From assembly GCA_030686995.1 (NCBI GenBank), contig CM060697.1, forward strand, positions 102,642,772-102,706,771: a stretch of DNA of 64,000 nucleotides. Direction: 5' to 3'. The position numbers were made by a program, and so were the translations under genes. The notes beneath the pieces were generated by a model. The model ran no database searches and had not been told where the DNA came from. It saw nothing but the letters and a program-made list of their open reading frames with translations. Below are positions 1 through 10,995 of this stretch, piece after piece; position 1 is the first letter of the stretch, and every line of letters starts with the position of its first letter. This DNA is from Artemisia argyi. Lineage: Eukaryota > Streptophyta > Magnoliopsida > Asterales > Asteraceae.

Positions 1-2650
1 TTCCCACGTGTTTCCATCATTATTCCAAAACATTGTGTTTCTTCAACACTTAACATTTGTATAGCAACAGAGTTATCATTCTTAAAAGCTTCATTATTAT
101 CCGTCTGTGCTTCTTCACCCGGGCCTATAACTTGGGTCACATTTATATCATCTGAACACCGTATTTCCATCAAACCATGAGAACCCGCTGCACGAGTAGA
201 TGCTCTTTGAAGATTCACACCAAAAGCCTCACCAAAATCATCATGTAAAATCAAAATCCCACCAGAAGCTTTTACAAGCGGTTGTAAAACAGGAATACGG
301 ATCGGACATGTTCCCGCACACAAAATATCGATTAACGTATTACGCTTATGAGCCTCACGACCTAAATTTTCCATATACTTTAACGCAGTTTTCTCCATGT
401 GGGGATAGTTTGGATGGCTTAAAGAATGCGGGACCGACCCAGGCCCGTATGTGTTGGGTCCACCCGCACACACAATAATTCTACTACTACCACCTGGTTT
501 TTTCACAACCCCTTGTGACATTTCGGCTGATGGTCCTTGAATAATAGCTAAAGCAACTTCAACTGCAGTCCCCATGCAACGATCTCTAGAAGCTTCCGAA
601 AGATTCAATTTATACGGTCTAAAAGATGAAAATATAGAGTGTACAACAGGTAAAGACGCATGAATGGGTGACAAATAAACCCCAGCTCCATAAACCAGTT
701 GTTTCAACGATTCTTGACTCGGCGAAACATTACCTGGTAGAAGATCAGCAGACGCGATCGATCCTTCGGAAAGATCGTATACTGAAACTGTTCGTCCGTA
801 AGATACAATCCCTATTCTTGTTGTCGGTGAAAGCGAGTCTAGAAATGCATGCAATGAGCTTTGTAAATGTTGGAGATGTGGTTCATCTAAACAGTCATCG
901 ACAACAAGAACGATAGGTGCTGACATTCGAGAATCGGAAACCGGAACGAACCCAGGTCTTCGGTTACTCATTTGAACAAAATCAACCATTGGAAATGCTA
1001 ATTCTGGTAGATTAAGAAGATCTTCTTTGCTGGGAGCTACATATTCGCCTTCACTTCCGTTCAGATTTCGGCATATCACGCATTGCCATTGCCCTGATCC
1101 AAGTAAGATGTTGCAATACAGATTTGCAAAAGCTCCACAATTTTGGCAACGATGTGGGTCCCGCTGAATTATTTGTGGACCCTGCAGGACTTCACGTCCA
1201 GGAGATACCAATGCTCCAAAACCCAAGCTCGGTACATTCATCAGTTTCTTTTGTTTCAGTACCTACATACAGAAATGGAACATGTTAAAACAGATATACT
1301 TTTAGTGTAAATCAAAACAAATTGGTCCAGAAGCTTTATGTCATCTCTTAAATTTGAAAACATAAACAAAAACATAATAGGGTGATGTATGACAAAAACT
1401 ATATTACAGTAACAACTCAAGTGCATGGAAAAAAGAGATTTAAAAAGCTGCATTCATTTGAGTATATGCTAGGAAACTTTAGCTCATTTGACCCATTATA
1501 ATTTTATCTAATATTTTAGTTTCACTCATTTGATCCATTAAATATAACTATACAAAATTAATCCAACTCCATCGACCCTTTTATAGGCAGATAGGCCACT
1601 GTTTCCATCTCAAATTTTTTTCATACATGATAGTTAACTTAGAAGAAGGGAAAAACCGTAATAAATAAAACAAACATGATAAAGCAGTGATATGCTGGCA
1701 ACATTTCATAATTCTAGAGCAGTTTCTCAAAGTCGGATTCTTTTTATGTAAATTTTATTTCCAGAAGTTAAATGGTTCTAGTAACAATTACACAAGCCAG
1801 TAGGCCCAAATAAGAAATGAAGTGAAAGACCGTTGCTATTTATTTCAGTCTGCGCACATAAGAATAATGAATAATAAAGAAGCACATAATTTCACTTTGT
1901 TAACAATTCACGACCAAAAAACCTGCCTTTAACATGCAGAAGAATTTGAATGCTTTTATACTGATTCTACAAAGTTGGATGGTTTTGAGTCAATTTTCAA
2001 AATTTTGATAGTTTTAGAAAATGATTATAACATGCATTTTTACTTTATGCAATTTACTTTCTTAAGAATGATAACTAGGCTTTTACAAAACATCTCAAGA
2101 TAATACATGGTGATAAAAACAAAAGGATCTTGGAACACTAGTACTAAAGAAAGGAGCTTTATTTAAGGGATACCTTACGTGCTGTGAGTAGAACATTTGG
2201 TGCATCCGGCAGAGTCACCGTATCCTCAGCATCATTCGATACCTGTCGCTGATACTCATTAGTCCCATCTGAATAATTTGAAGGAGGTGAAGCCAACAAT
2301 GACGGAGCTGCAGAAAAGGCAACCGGTTGAGGAGTTGCTGGAGACGTTCTAAACGGCCCAGCTGCAGGTTGCACTGGTGAAGAAAACACAGGTGGTCCGG
2401 GTGGGGTGCTCAAACGTGGAACAGGGCTTCCTGTTCTAATACCATTCGTAGGTGAAGGGAACTGTGAACCCTTGATAGGAGGAGAATGCAACTGGTTGGG
2501 TTGTATGGTGGGCGGTGCAAATCTGGGACCTGAAGGTGGTGTAAAAGGGGAAGGACTAGGTTTTGTATCGGGTCTTCGTGATTGTGGCTCGGGAGTAGAT
2601 GGGGTCATTCCAACAGAGTATCCAGCAGGAAAATTAGGTTGGTCGGCCAT
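1..2650 (-). CDS. SEC23: SEC23-like COPII coat protein, 5' part (two exons; 3' end beyond the window)
   Basis: Sec23 is the inner-coat subunit and Sar1 GTPase activator of COPII vesicles that leave the ER. Two exons are visible. Exon 1 is 2650 to 2174 (159 codons) and exon 2 is 1262 to 1, joined in phase 0 over an intron of 911 bp with GT at 2173-2172 and TAG at 1265-1263. Exon 1 encodes an unusual Pro/Ser-rich N-terminal extension. Exon 2 opens with a Sec23/Sec24 zinc finger (CQNC...CVIC, about 1180-1080), followed by the vWA-like trunk (for example IVLVVDDC and RIGIVSYGR). The reading frame is clean for about 579 residues and runs off the left edge. The extension and divergent trunk suggest the atypical plant SEC23 type (Arabidopsis At4g01810-like), from memory. 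The start is the ATG at 2650; a TTG just upstream is in frame but not a plausible start. Confidence 0.85.
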
Positions 2651-3371
2651 CAACGCTCATATATGAACCTAGCCCTTAGTAAAAAAATAACTAGTGAAAC
2701 GTATGACCTGTTTTAAAATAACTGAATGAATTAGTGCCAAGTAAAAAAGAAGTCAAAATAAATTAGATAAGTAATTAAATATGCTTGTTCTGGCGTTCTC
2801 AGTAAATAGTTAAGATAACAAAGAAATAACAAAATAATGAACTAAGGCAACATATAAACAAAAAGAGATTCAGTCAAACTGAGTGATTCATTGAATAATA
2901 TAATGCTAAAAAAATTAAATATTATCAATTCAATCAGAGACACTTCGTTCCATCTTGATCTAATAAACAAAAATACAAATCCTCAAAACCAAAACTCTCT
3001 AAATCACGATAACACATTTAAGACCAAGACATATGACATAGCGAGGAAATGGTCTTAACATTTCACACACAATGGTTTCTAGGAAAGCTTTCTAGCCACT
3101 TACTATGTTAACTTCCCTTGATCCCTTCACACTCATTACTAGTTGCACTAACCTTTATAAAGCATGGACTTGGCATAAGATATCCCCTAACATCTTTATC
3201 ACTAGTTAAGATGATGATGTAATCCAAAAAACTAATGGCGGTTGAAAAGGCAAACCTTTACACCGCTATTTAACTTAATTCATGACAATCCAAAAAAGTA
3301 ACAACAATATCTATGGAAGCAAATACTAGAAGAATCATAACATCATGCTTGCCAAACTATCAAATTCACAA

Positions 3372-3406
<35 letters not shown>

Positions 3407-4301
3407 AGAAGAAGACACAATCAAACCAATATTGTTTTTGTTTTCCTACTTACAACGGGTGCCGTTTGAATTGCTTATTAAAACTGTTTATCTGCTTATT
3501 GCGTTTTAAAATAACCTGTTTTGGATAAGCATTTCAAATTGCCTATTCAAAACACTATATTTCACTCCCAAACACCCACTAGTTGCATCAAAACTCAATA
3601 TGCAGATATTCACATTAACAAAGAACAATCAAAATACAACTAATATCATAAATTAAAGAAATTCCGCCCCTTCAGTAAAATTACAATCAATCCGTAAATA
3701 CCCTCTTAGTAGATTTAGTACAATTCAAGAATAATAAAATCAAACATAAAATTCGGATAATCAAACATCAGCATTGTAAATTCACCAATTCAATTATAAA
3801 TGAATTACCAACAATCAGATCTTCAATCAAACAAAAACACGCAAACCCCTAATTACTTCATCATTACAAATCAACGATTAAACATGATCACCACAAAATC
3901 CAAACATTCAACACCTGCATTGTGAAATCCGTCAATCCAGTTACCAAATTACACACAATCAGATCATAAACTTTATCAAGATCTTGAAAAACAAAACCCC
4001 AGATCAAGAAATCAATCAAATTATGATCAATTAAATGAAATTAATGAATTTTATATCTTACAAGAAACAATTGAACAAAACCCTTGAAGGAATTGAAGTA
4101 ACAATTGATAATAAAAAAAGCCCTAAAATTGATCAGCAAAACGCTAGATCATGAAATTGATCAAATTAGGGGGAATTAATGAAAAATGAATAGATTTTAT
4201 GTCTTAGAAAATGTAATTGAGCAAAACCCTTGAAGTAATTAGAGTAATAATTGTTAATAAAGAAAGCCCTAAAATTGAAATTGAAGGTTTTAGGTCTTAC
4301 T
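2651..4301 (-). other. 5' leader of the SEC23-like gene with a probable 5'-UTR intron
   Basis: No coding sequence is visible here. On the minus strand a good donor (AAA|GTAAGA, GT at 4300-4299) and a good acceptor after a T-rich tract (GGCTAG|GTTC, AG at 2670-2669) could define a 5'-UTR intron of about 1.6 kb. The non-coding exon would lie just above 4301. This is inferred from splice consensus only; a cDNA would decide. Confidence 0.4.
3375..3414. repeat. A30 tract followed by (GAA) repeats
   Basis: There are 30 consecutive A residues at 3375-3404, then GAAGAAGAAG. The tract lies inside the putative 5'-UTR intron of the SEC23-like gene. It could be a simple mononucleotide repeat or the tail of an old retroposed copy; no target duplication was recognised. 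Confidence 0.9.
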
Positions 4302-5195
4302 TTTGGGGTTTGACAGATTGCTGAAAAGATGTAGACTTTGAAGGAGGTTGTTTTCAGTTTCTTGAGTTATGTCTATTATTATGATGGAGTTTTTATTAAA
4401 AATTGGAAATTAGGAAAATAATGGGTAACAACTAACAAATGTGTGTCCTAAGTACTAGTATTTCATTTTACGTTTGGATCTCTAATTAGAAGGGTGTTTG
4501 GGATTGGGCCGAGTTTTTGATTCAAATATACGCGGTTTACCTCATGAGATGTACATGTGATTGTTTCTTATTTTTTATCTAGCTATTCTCAATATGAGGA
4601 TTGATACGTACACCGATAATTTTATTTCATACACAGAAATTTAATGTTTATTGACCATAATGCCCTTACTTGATTCAACCAAATCATTTTACTTTACCTT
4701 TAACAAACTTGAGTGTTGCTTATTGTTTCCTTTTCTTCCTCCCTTCACATGTCTTAGCAGCCAGAGCCGGCCCTCTGTACCTAGATTTATGGTCGTGAAC
4801 TATCTGACCCTAGTGGTAACTTACCGAGAGTATTAGTTAAACGGGGCATGGAAGATGAACTCTTTCCTTAAAAAAAAAAATACTAATAATGAAACTTCAT
4901 AAATAAGCTCATATGTACTTGAAGAAGTCATAAAATATAAAAATCAATTTATTTTACTTTATCGTGATTTGTTCAATCAAGAGGACCGGTGAACATCGGC
5001 GATGGAATTGATGGTCGAAGAGAAACAAAACATTTGTTGTTTTATGGATTTGTAAAACTCAAAGCAAAGAAGCAGGGTAAATAAGGTAGGGTATCTTGGT
5101 CCATGTACATCAAATTTTTATGCACACATCAATTCTTTTTGTGTACGTATCATCTACCATGTGTATTTAATGAGGTTTGTACCTAAAACCTTTTG
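4302..5195. other. Upstream spacer of the SEC23-like gene
   Basis: AT-rich intergenic DNA that should include the promoter of the SEC23-like gene. No ORF with protein character is visible. A short self-complementary stretch near 4751 (CAGAGCCGGCCCTCTG) resembles an eroded hAT-type terminus, but no partner end or TSD was found. Confidence 0.4.
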
Positions 5196-5198
5196 TTA

Positions 5199-5423
5199 GG
5201 GTGCGTTTGGTTTGCATTTAGGAATCACTATTGGTATGTGTTTGATAGTATGTTGTAATGGGTATGGGAATAGATTTATAAACCCACCATTATAGGCAGG
5301 TATGAAGACACCCTTATTTGTGGGTTTCAATCCCAATATCAAAACCCATTTTTCTCAACCAAACATCCATTTAACAATCCCATTCCCACACCCTATTCCA
5401 AAACCCATGAACCAAGCGCACCC
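5199..5423. mobile_element. Tourist-like (PIF/Harbinger) MITE, 225 bp
   Basis: The terminal inverted repeats begin GGGTGCGTTTGGTT at the left and read GGGTGCGCTTGGTT on the other strand at the right, 13 of 14 bases matching. Each side is flanked by TTA (5196-5198 and 5424-5426), the usual 3-bp target duplication of PIF/Harbinger elements. There is no ORF, so it would depend on a transposase from elsewhere. Confidence 0.75.
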
Positions 5424-5451
5424 TTAGAACATTAGATAGGCGTAATTGCGC

Positions 5452-5476
5452 GATGCACCACCCGCGGTGGTGCATC
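5452..5476. repeat. Perfect 11-bp inverted repeat with 3-base loop
   Basis: GATGCACCACC and GGTGGTGCATC are exact complements separated by CGC. This makes a strong GC-rich hairpin in otherwise AT-rich DNA just right of the Tourist-like MITE. It may be the centre of a foldback element; no longer arms were seen. Confidence 0.8.
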
Positions 5477-6803
5477 ATCACACGCCGTCCACGCTACGCA
5501 TATCCACCATCGTGCGTAATGTGGTGCAGACCACCTCACATTTTTTTTGTGAGTGTGTGAGTTATGTTTATATCAAGTGTGATATTTTTATATGTTTAGT
5601 TAGGTGTTCACCCCTATGTTTGTAAGATGATAGGTTAGGTGATTTGCTAAAACGTGATGCAACACTGGGCTGAAGGTGATCGGTCAAGTAACCATTATAC
5701 GGAACCTTAGAATATCTGATGAGTGTGTAAATACTCATCATTTTTATCGTATCTGAACTGCCAAAACATCCAAAAACACTCAGAAACGCATCAAAATACA
5801 GAAATTATTCCAAAACTGTGTTTTATATGTTTTAGATGCAAAATGCTTAAAAACAAATGAAAAACGAACAAAGTTCGCACAATTGGCAGTTTCAGTCCCT
5901 CAAGTTTCAAAAAAAATAACAAAACTAGTCCCTGGAAGTTTAAAATGAAAGAAAAATCAACCCAAGGTTTTCTAAAGTCAAAAATTATCAAAAACAATTC
6001 TTGGGTGAAAACTTTGAGAAAATTACAATTCTGGTCCCTGTACTTTCAAAACTGACAATAATGACCCCTGAGCAATTATTTTAGATGAAAAAGTCAACAT
6101 TGGTCCTTGGAATTCATAAATTACCACTTTCAGTCCCTGGGGGAAAAGTTTGGGAAAATTGCAAGTTTGGTCCACCAAGTTTCAGAGTTTTACAGTTTTG
6201 GTCCCTAGGATTAAAATATTGGAAAAATCAAAATTGGACCTTGTACTATTCAACCTTGTCATGTTTACCCCTTGTGATAACTATGGAAAAATGACAAAAC
6301 CAGCCCATTTCTTTCAGCCAATTACATGTATGGTCCTTGTGTTTAATTACTTTACCAAATGGACCCTTGATTGGTATTTAATCCAAACACCAACACCTGA
6401 TCCATAAACCAACACCAAGCCCACCCATTTCTTTTTATTCTTAGCCCAATCCCCAGCCCATACAAATCCAACCCAACCCCCCGTTAATATATTATCCCCA
6501 GTCAACCCTCCCTTTTGACCCGTCTCCTCCACCTCACCACCCCTAGTTGCAGCTACAATCCAACCAACACCATCATTCAACCTAAGCCTGTTTCACCCTG
6601 CAATACTCAACCCCTCACCCTTATCACTCCAAACAACCACAACAGTCCAAATCCCCCACCCTGGCATAAGCAACACAGGCTACAAACCAAACTCCAATTT
6701 GGGCGCCAAAATAATCAAATGGTCAAGATCCAACTCTCATCATCCAATGGCTATAATTTCAGTTGGGAAAGAGACAAGGGCCATCAGAAACCCTAAAGGA
6801 GCC

Positions 6804-6811
6804 TATAAAAA
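6804..6811 (+). promoter_or_regulatory. LTR promoter TATA box
   Basis: TATAAAAA lies in the context GGAGCCTATAAAAAGAAAG; the 3' LTR has the same box at 18154-18161. Transcription would be expected to start about 30 bases downstream, and an AATAAA signal lies at 6951-6956 (18301-18306 in the 3' LTR). Confidence 0.65.
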
Positions 6812-7079
6812 GAAAGAGGAAGAAGCTGAGAAGTAGTTAGTTAATTTAGTAATTTCCAGTAGTTAATTTAGGTTTTAGCATAGTTTTCAAGCCATGTAAT
6901 GTTTTAAATTGATGTTGTTTAGTTCAACTCTTGTAATCTGTTCCTAAATTAATAAAAAGTATTTCACTTTCATTCAAAAACTTGTTTTAATTTTCAAGCT
7001 TTAGTCTCATTTTAAGCACCCTGTAGAAAGTTTGTGTATGATTAATATTGTTTTCCATTTCCTTTAGAAGCTCATTTAG

Positions 7080-7082
<3 letters not shown>

Positions 7083-7123
<41 letters not shown>
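7083..7123. repeat. A41 tract in the 5' LTR
   Basis: There are 41 consecutive A residues. The 3' LTR has an interrupted A/T version at the equivalent place (about 18433-18470), so this tract has expanded or been homogenised since insertion. Confidence 0.9.
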
Positions 7124-7124
<1 letters not shown>

Positions 7125-7761
7125 ATGAAATGAAGAATCAGGTTCACATGATCACCATTGATAATATTTGGTTTGACAAAATGGAGAGCTCATGGGGTGT
7201 TCAGAAATGGTTTTGGCAAGGTGAATCCTCAACAGCTTATTCTATGAATAAGCAGGAGTTTGTAGCAGCATAAGGGTCTCCTTTGTTTAGCTTGAGAATA
7301 AGGTTCCATGTTCTACTTTATTTTCAGTTAAAATTTCATAAATTGTTCTTGTTGAGTGTTGCTGTCAATTGTTGTTTATTTTTGCTTATTTATGCTTAAT
7401 TTAGCTTTAAACTAGTTAATTTATTAATTTCATGGGTTAGATTAGTCATTTACTCATAATAGGTACCTTATCAGCTTAGATAAGGGGTGTTTGGATTGTG
7501 TTGTTGGACTGAGCTTAAGAACCTTTCAGTGGTCAAATCCTGCTGAAACTCCTTTGTTAGGGTCAAATTACATCAGTGAATTCCTTATCTTGGTAGTTTT
7601 AAAGTAAAAGGTCAAGAGTGATCTTCTAATTCCTTAGCATCCTACTGATGCAAAGTTAGGAAGCCATATCATTGTTGTGTCATTTAAACCATTCAAGGTA
7701 GCTTGTAGTAGCTTCACAACATCTTAATACATCAATTAGGATCAGAGTTGATCATTAGAAA

Positions 7762-10700
7762 TAGGGGTGCAAACAAGCCAAGCTTTTATCAAGCAACTCG
7801 AGCTCGAGCTCGAGCTCGAGTCGAGCTTTTATCGAGCTCAAGCCGAGCTCAAGCCCAATAAATTGGCTTGAAACATATAATGAGCCGAGCTCGAGCTTTT
7901 GATGGCTCGGCTCGAGCTTTTATCGAGCTATTTCGAGCTTTAAGTAGATAAGGGTTACTTTGAATATTAACCTAATTATAAGGACTTACTCCGTAAATAA
8001 TGAATTATAATACTGGAACACCATTCAAACCTAATTATTCCTAACGTAACGTTTTGTATTCTACATCTACAATACACATTGCAAACTTCTTGGCCATCAC
8101 TTTGTCTTCATCAGCCGTCGCCCATCAGCCATCAGGTATCTCTTTTTTAATTATTCAACCACAAAGTAGTACGTACTAACTCCCTAAGACTAAAGTTTAT
8201 CTTTTATTTAGACGAATTTGTAAGTTCATTAATCTTCAACTTGTATTTATGTATATATGTTTATGTATTAATTCTCAAGATTGTGTGTTTTTCTTATCTT
8301 GTTATTGTCTTGAAAAAAGATTACAATGCATTAGAGAATGCTAATGTTACAATGAATTGATGAAATTTATTAGTTAATATGGTGTTTCATACTTGTTTTA
8401 ACTAATTTATAGTTATACGCATCGTACATAGATATATCAGATGTTACTAACTTACTATATAGTATAATGAAATTTATTATGTTACTAACTTACATAAATA
8501 TATCAGAATATAAGATGTTACTAACTTATACTATATAGCATCATACGTAAACATGATCCATCATGAATTAATGAAATTTATTACTTGTTTTAACTAAGTT
8601 TCATACTTACATCTGTAAGTTACATCAGTAGTTAGAGTTACTAACTTACTATATAGTATATATTACATCAGTAGTTAGAGTTACGAACATAGTAACATCT
8701 ATAAGTATATGGGTCGATTTTTCTTTCGATGATTATGTTTGCTTTATCCTTCTACTATGTTGCATACCTGTATTCTCATATTTAGATCTTGTATATACTT
8801 AGGTTATCGATGTCAACAACACGAGATCCAATTGTGCTTGATGATTCAACCTTTAACCCTACCATGAATCAAGATGATCCAGTGATTGGTGACAAGAGTA
8901 ATGAAGAGTTTCAAACAAATAAAAGGAAACAAACAATAGGTGATGAGGAGACAAAGACTGAAAGGGCAAAAAAAGCTAAAGCTTGGAGTGAATTTGAAAG
9001 AGTACAGAAAAATGGTGTAACTAAGATGAAGTGCAATCATTGTGGTAGTCTTTTGGCATATAACAAAGGTGGAACCACTACGACACTAAATAGGCATTTG
9101 GAAAACCATTGTCCAAAGCGAAAGCTTGCAATGAAAAAGTAAGGGATTCTTAACTTCCAGCCTGATGATTTAAATGTATCTAGTAGTGAGCCTGGCCTTG
9201 CACCTGCCATAGTAAACGGGAAGTATGATCATATTAGGATGCGAGAATGTATTGCTCATTGGATTTTGATGCATGAACATAGCTTTTCTATTGTTGAGGA
9301 AGCGGGGTTCGACTTTATGATGAAGGCAGGAATACCACAATGGCCTGGATTGAGTCGTACAACAGCAAAGAGTGATTGCGTCAAAGTTTATGAGAATCAA
9401 AAAACAAAGCTGAAAGAGATGCTTAAGAAAGTTGACTCGATTACCTTGACGACTGATATGTGGAAATCAAAATGTCAGAAGATTGGTTATATGGTGGTTA
9501 CAGGTCATTTTTTGGATAAAGATTGGAAGTTAAACAAATGGGTACTTAACTTTGTACATGTTCCTCCTCCACATCGTGGAATTGACATTTCAGATGCTTT
9601 GTATAAGTGCTTTCAGGAGTGGGACATTGAGAACAAAATATATAGCATCTCAATGGATAACGCGTCTGCTAATGATAATGCCATTAAAAATCTAAGAAGA
9701 ATTTTTGAGGTAGATAGGAAGCTGTTATGCGGTGGAAAATTATTTCATGTACGATGTTGTGCGCATATACTAAATCTCATTGCCCAAGATGGTTTGGAAA
9801 CCATTAAGTTGGTGATAAAAAATGTGAGAGATAGTATATCATTCATCAATGCCAGTGAAGCACGGATGAAGACATTTAACGATCTTGCACAACAAATGAA
9901 ATTACCTAACAATAAACTGATTCTAGATTGCAAGACCCGTTGGAATTCAACATATGAGATGCTTATTAGTGCTTTTAAGTTCAAGGAAGTTTTTCCTAAA
10001 TATGAAGAAAGAGACCTTGATTATGAGTCATGTCCTTTAAAGGATGATTGGGTGAAGGTAGAGCAGATTTGCGATCTTAGAGGTGTTCAACAATGTCACA
10101 CATATTATATCTGGAAGCGATTATCCAACATCAAACTTGTTTCCTTGTGAAGTTTACAAGGTAAAAAAAGTTTTGGATGTCAAGAAAGATGACGAGAATG
10201 AATTCATTCAAAAAATGGTGAATAAAATGAAGGACAAGTTCGATAAGTATTGGACAGAGGTCCATATACTAATGGCTCTTGCTGCAGTTTTAGATCCACG
10301 AGTGAAGATGTGGTCGCTTGAGTTTTGTTGAACTATTTTAGACATTCGAATCTTAACTAGTATTTACTGATTATGTTTCATTTTAATGTTAAACTTGGTT
10401 ATGAGACTCTTCTTGTTAGTTTTATTACAGTCCAAAGTTTATGGCAATTAAAGGTGCTGATTGTTTTTGTCAGTTTGAGTTTAGATATTGTGTTTTGTAA
10501 TGTTGGTCAGTGATTGTGTGAAGAACTAAGACAGTTCAGGCTGTTGTGGCTCTTTTGTTATAGGTTGTTGTGGCTCTTTTGTAGAATAGATTCTCCTAAT
10601 ATATTTTGCTAATCCTTTACTTCATATTTTTTTAGTGTGCATGATTTAATACTCTACTATAGACTCACCTTAATTATATCATATTATATATAATTAAAGG

Positions 10701-10995
10701 TTTTGCTTGTATTGTGTCACTATCAGTATAGTGAATTAGTAATTATAGTGTAGAGTTTAAACATGAATGGTTTTGCCTATACTGTACACTTTCTAAGTTT
10801 CTGTATATATATAAAATCTATTCGAGCTTTTTAAGCAAAGCTTGAGCTTTGCTCGAATCCTACTCAAGCCGAGCTCAAGCCTGGATGGTTAAAGCTTGAC
10901 GAGCTATCGAGCTGAGCTTGAGCCTAGTTCTTAGCTATCGAGCCGAGCTTGAGCCTTCTCAAGCTCGGGCTTGGCTCGGCTCGATTACACCCCTA
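7762..10995 (+). mobile_element. hAT transposon, 3234 bp, inserted in the 5' LTR
   Basis: It is flanked by the 8-bp duplication ATTAGAAA (7754-7761 and 10996-11003). The inverted termini begin TAGGGGTGCAAACAAGCC and, on the other strand, TAGGGGTGTAATCGAGCC. The uninterrupted 3' LTR (about 19097-19115) supplies the empty site. Subterminal regions are full of GAGCTCGAG/CGAGCT motifs at both ends, a feature of hAT elements where transposase binds. It carries a broken BED-type transposase gene. Confidence 0.93.
8810..10331 (+). pseudogene. hAT transposase (BED zinc finger, RICESLEEPER-like), broken
   Basis: The ATG is at 8810. The N-terminus has a BED zinc finger (CNHCGSLL...LNRHLENHC, about 9031-9112). 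An in-frame TAA at 9140-9142 interrupts the frame, which then continues to about 10080 with the RNase H-like core (ITLTTDMWKS, and HVRCCAHILNLI). A frameshift near 10080 moves the reading to another frame (10083-10331, including a VLDPRVKM-like segment) that stops at once. The C-terminal hATC dimerisation domain expected after this is not seen, so there are three lesions: nonsense, frameshift and a missing C-terminus. No active transposase is expected. Confidence 0.88.

Noticed and set aside
2406..2666. Gly-rich plus-strand ORF
   Set aside because: Antisense shadow of the Pro/Ser-rich first exon of the SEC23-like gene.
3455..3590. Possible second MITE (GGGTGCCGTTTG ... CAAACACCC)
   Set aside because: Termini match poorly and no target duplication was found.
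4745..4870. Possible retroposed SINE ending in an A-run near 4870
   Set aside because: No box B and no flanking duplication; only a short CAGAGCCGGCCCTCTG palindrome.
6085..6796. Several short plus- and minus-strand ORFs repeated at 17352-18146
   Set aside because: They fall in the U3 of the LTR, recur in both LTR copies, and consist of repeat-derived sequence without protein motifs.
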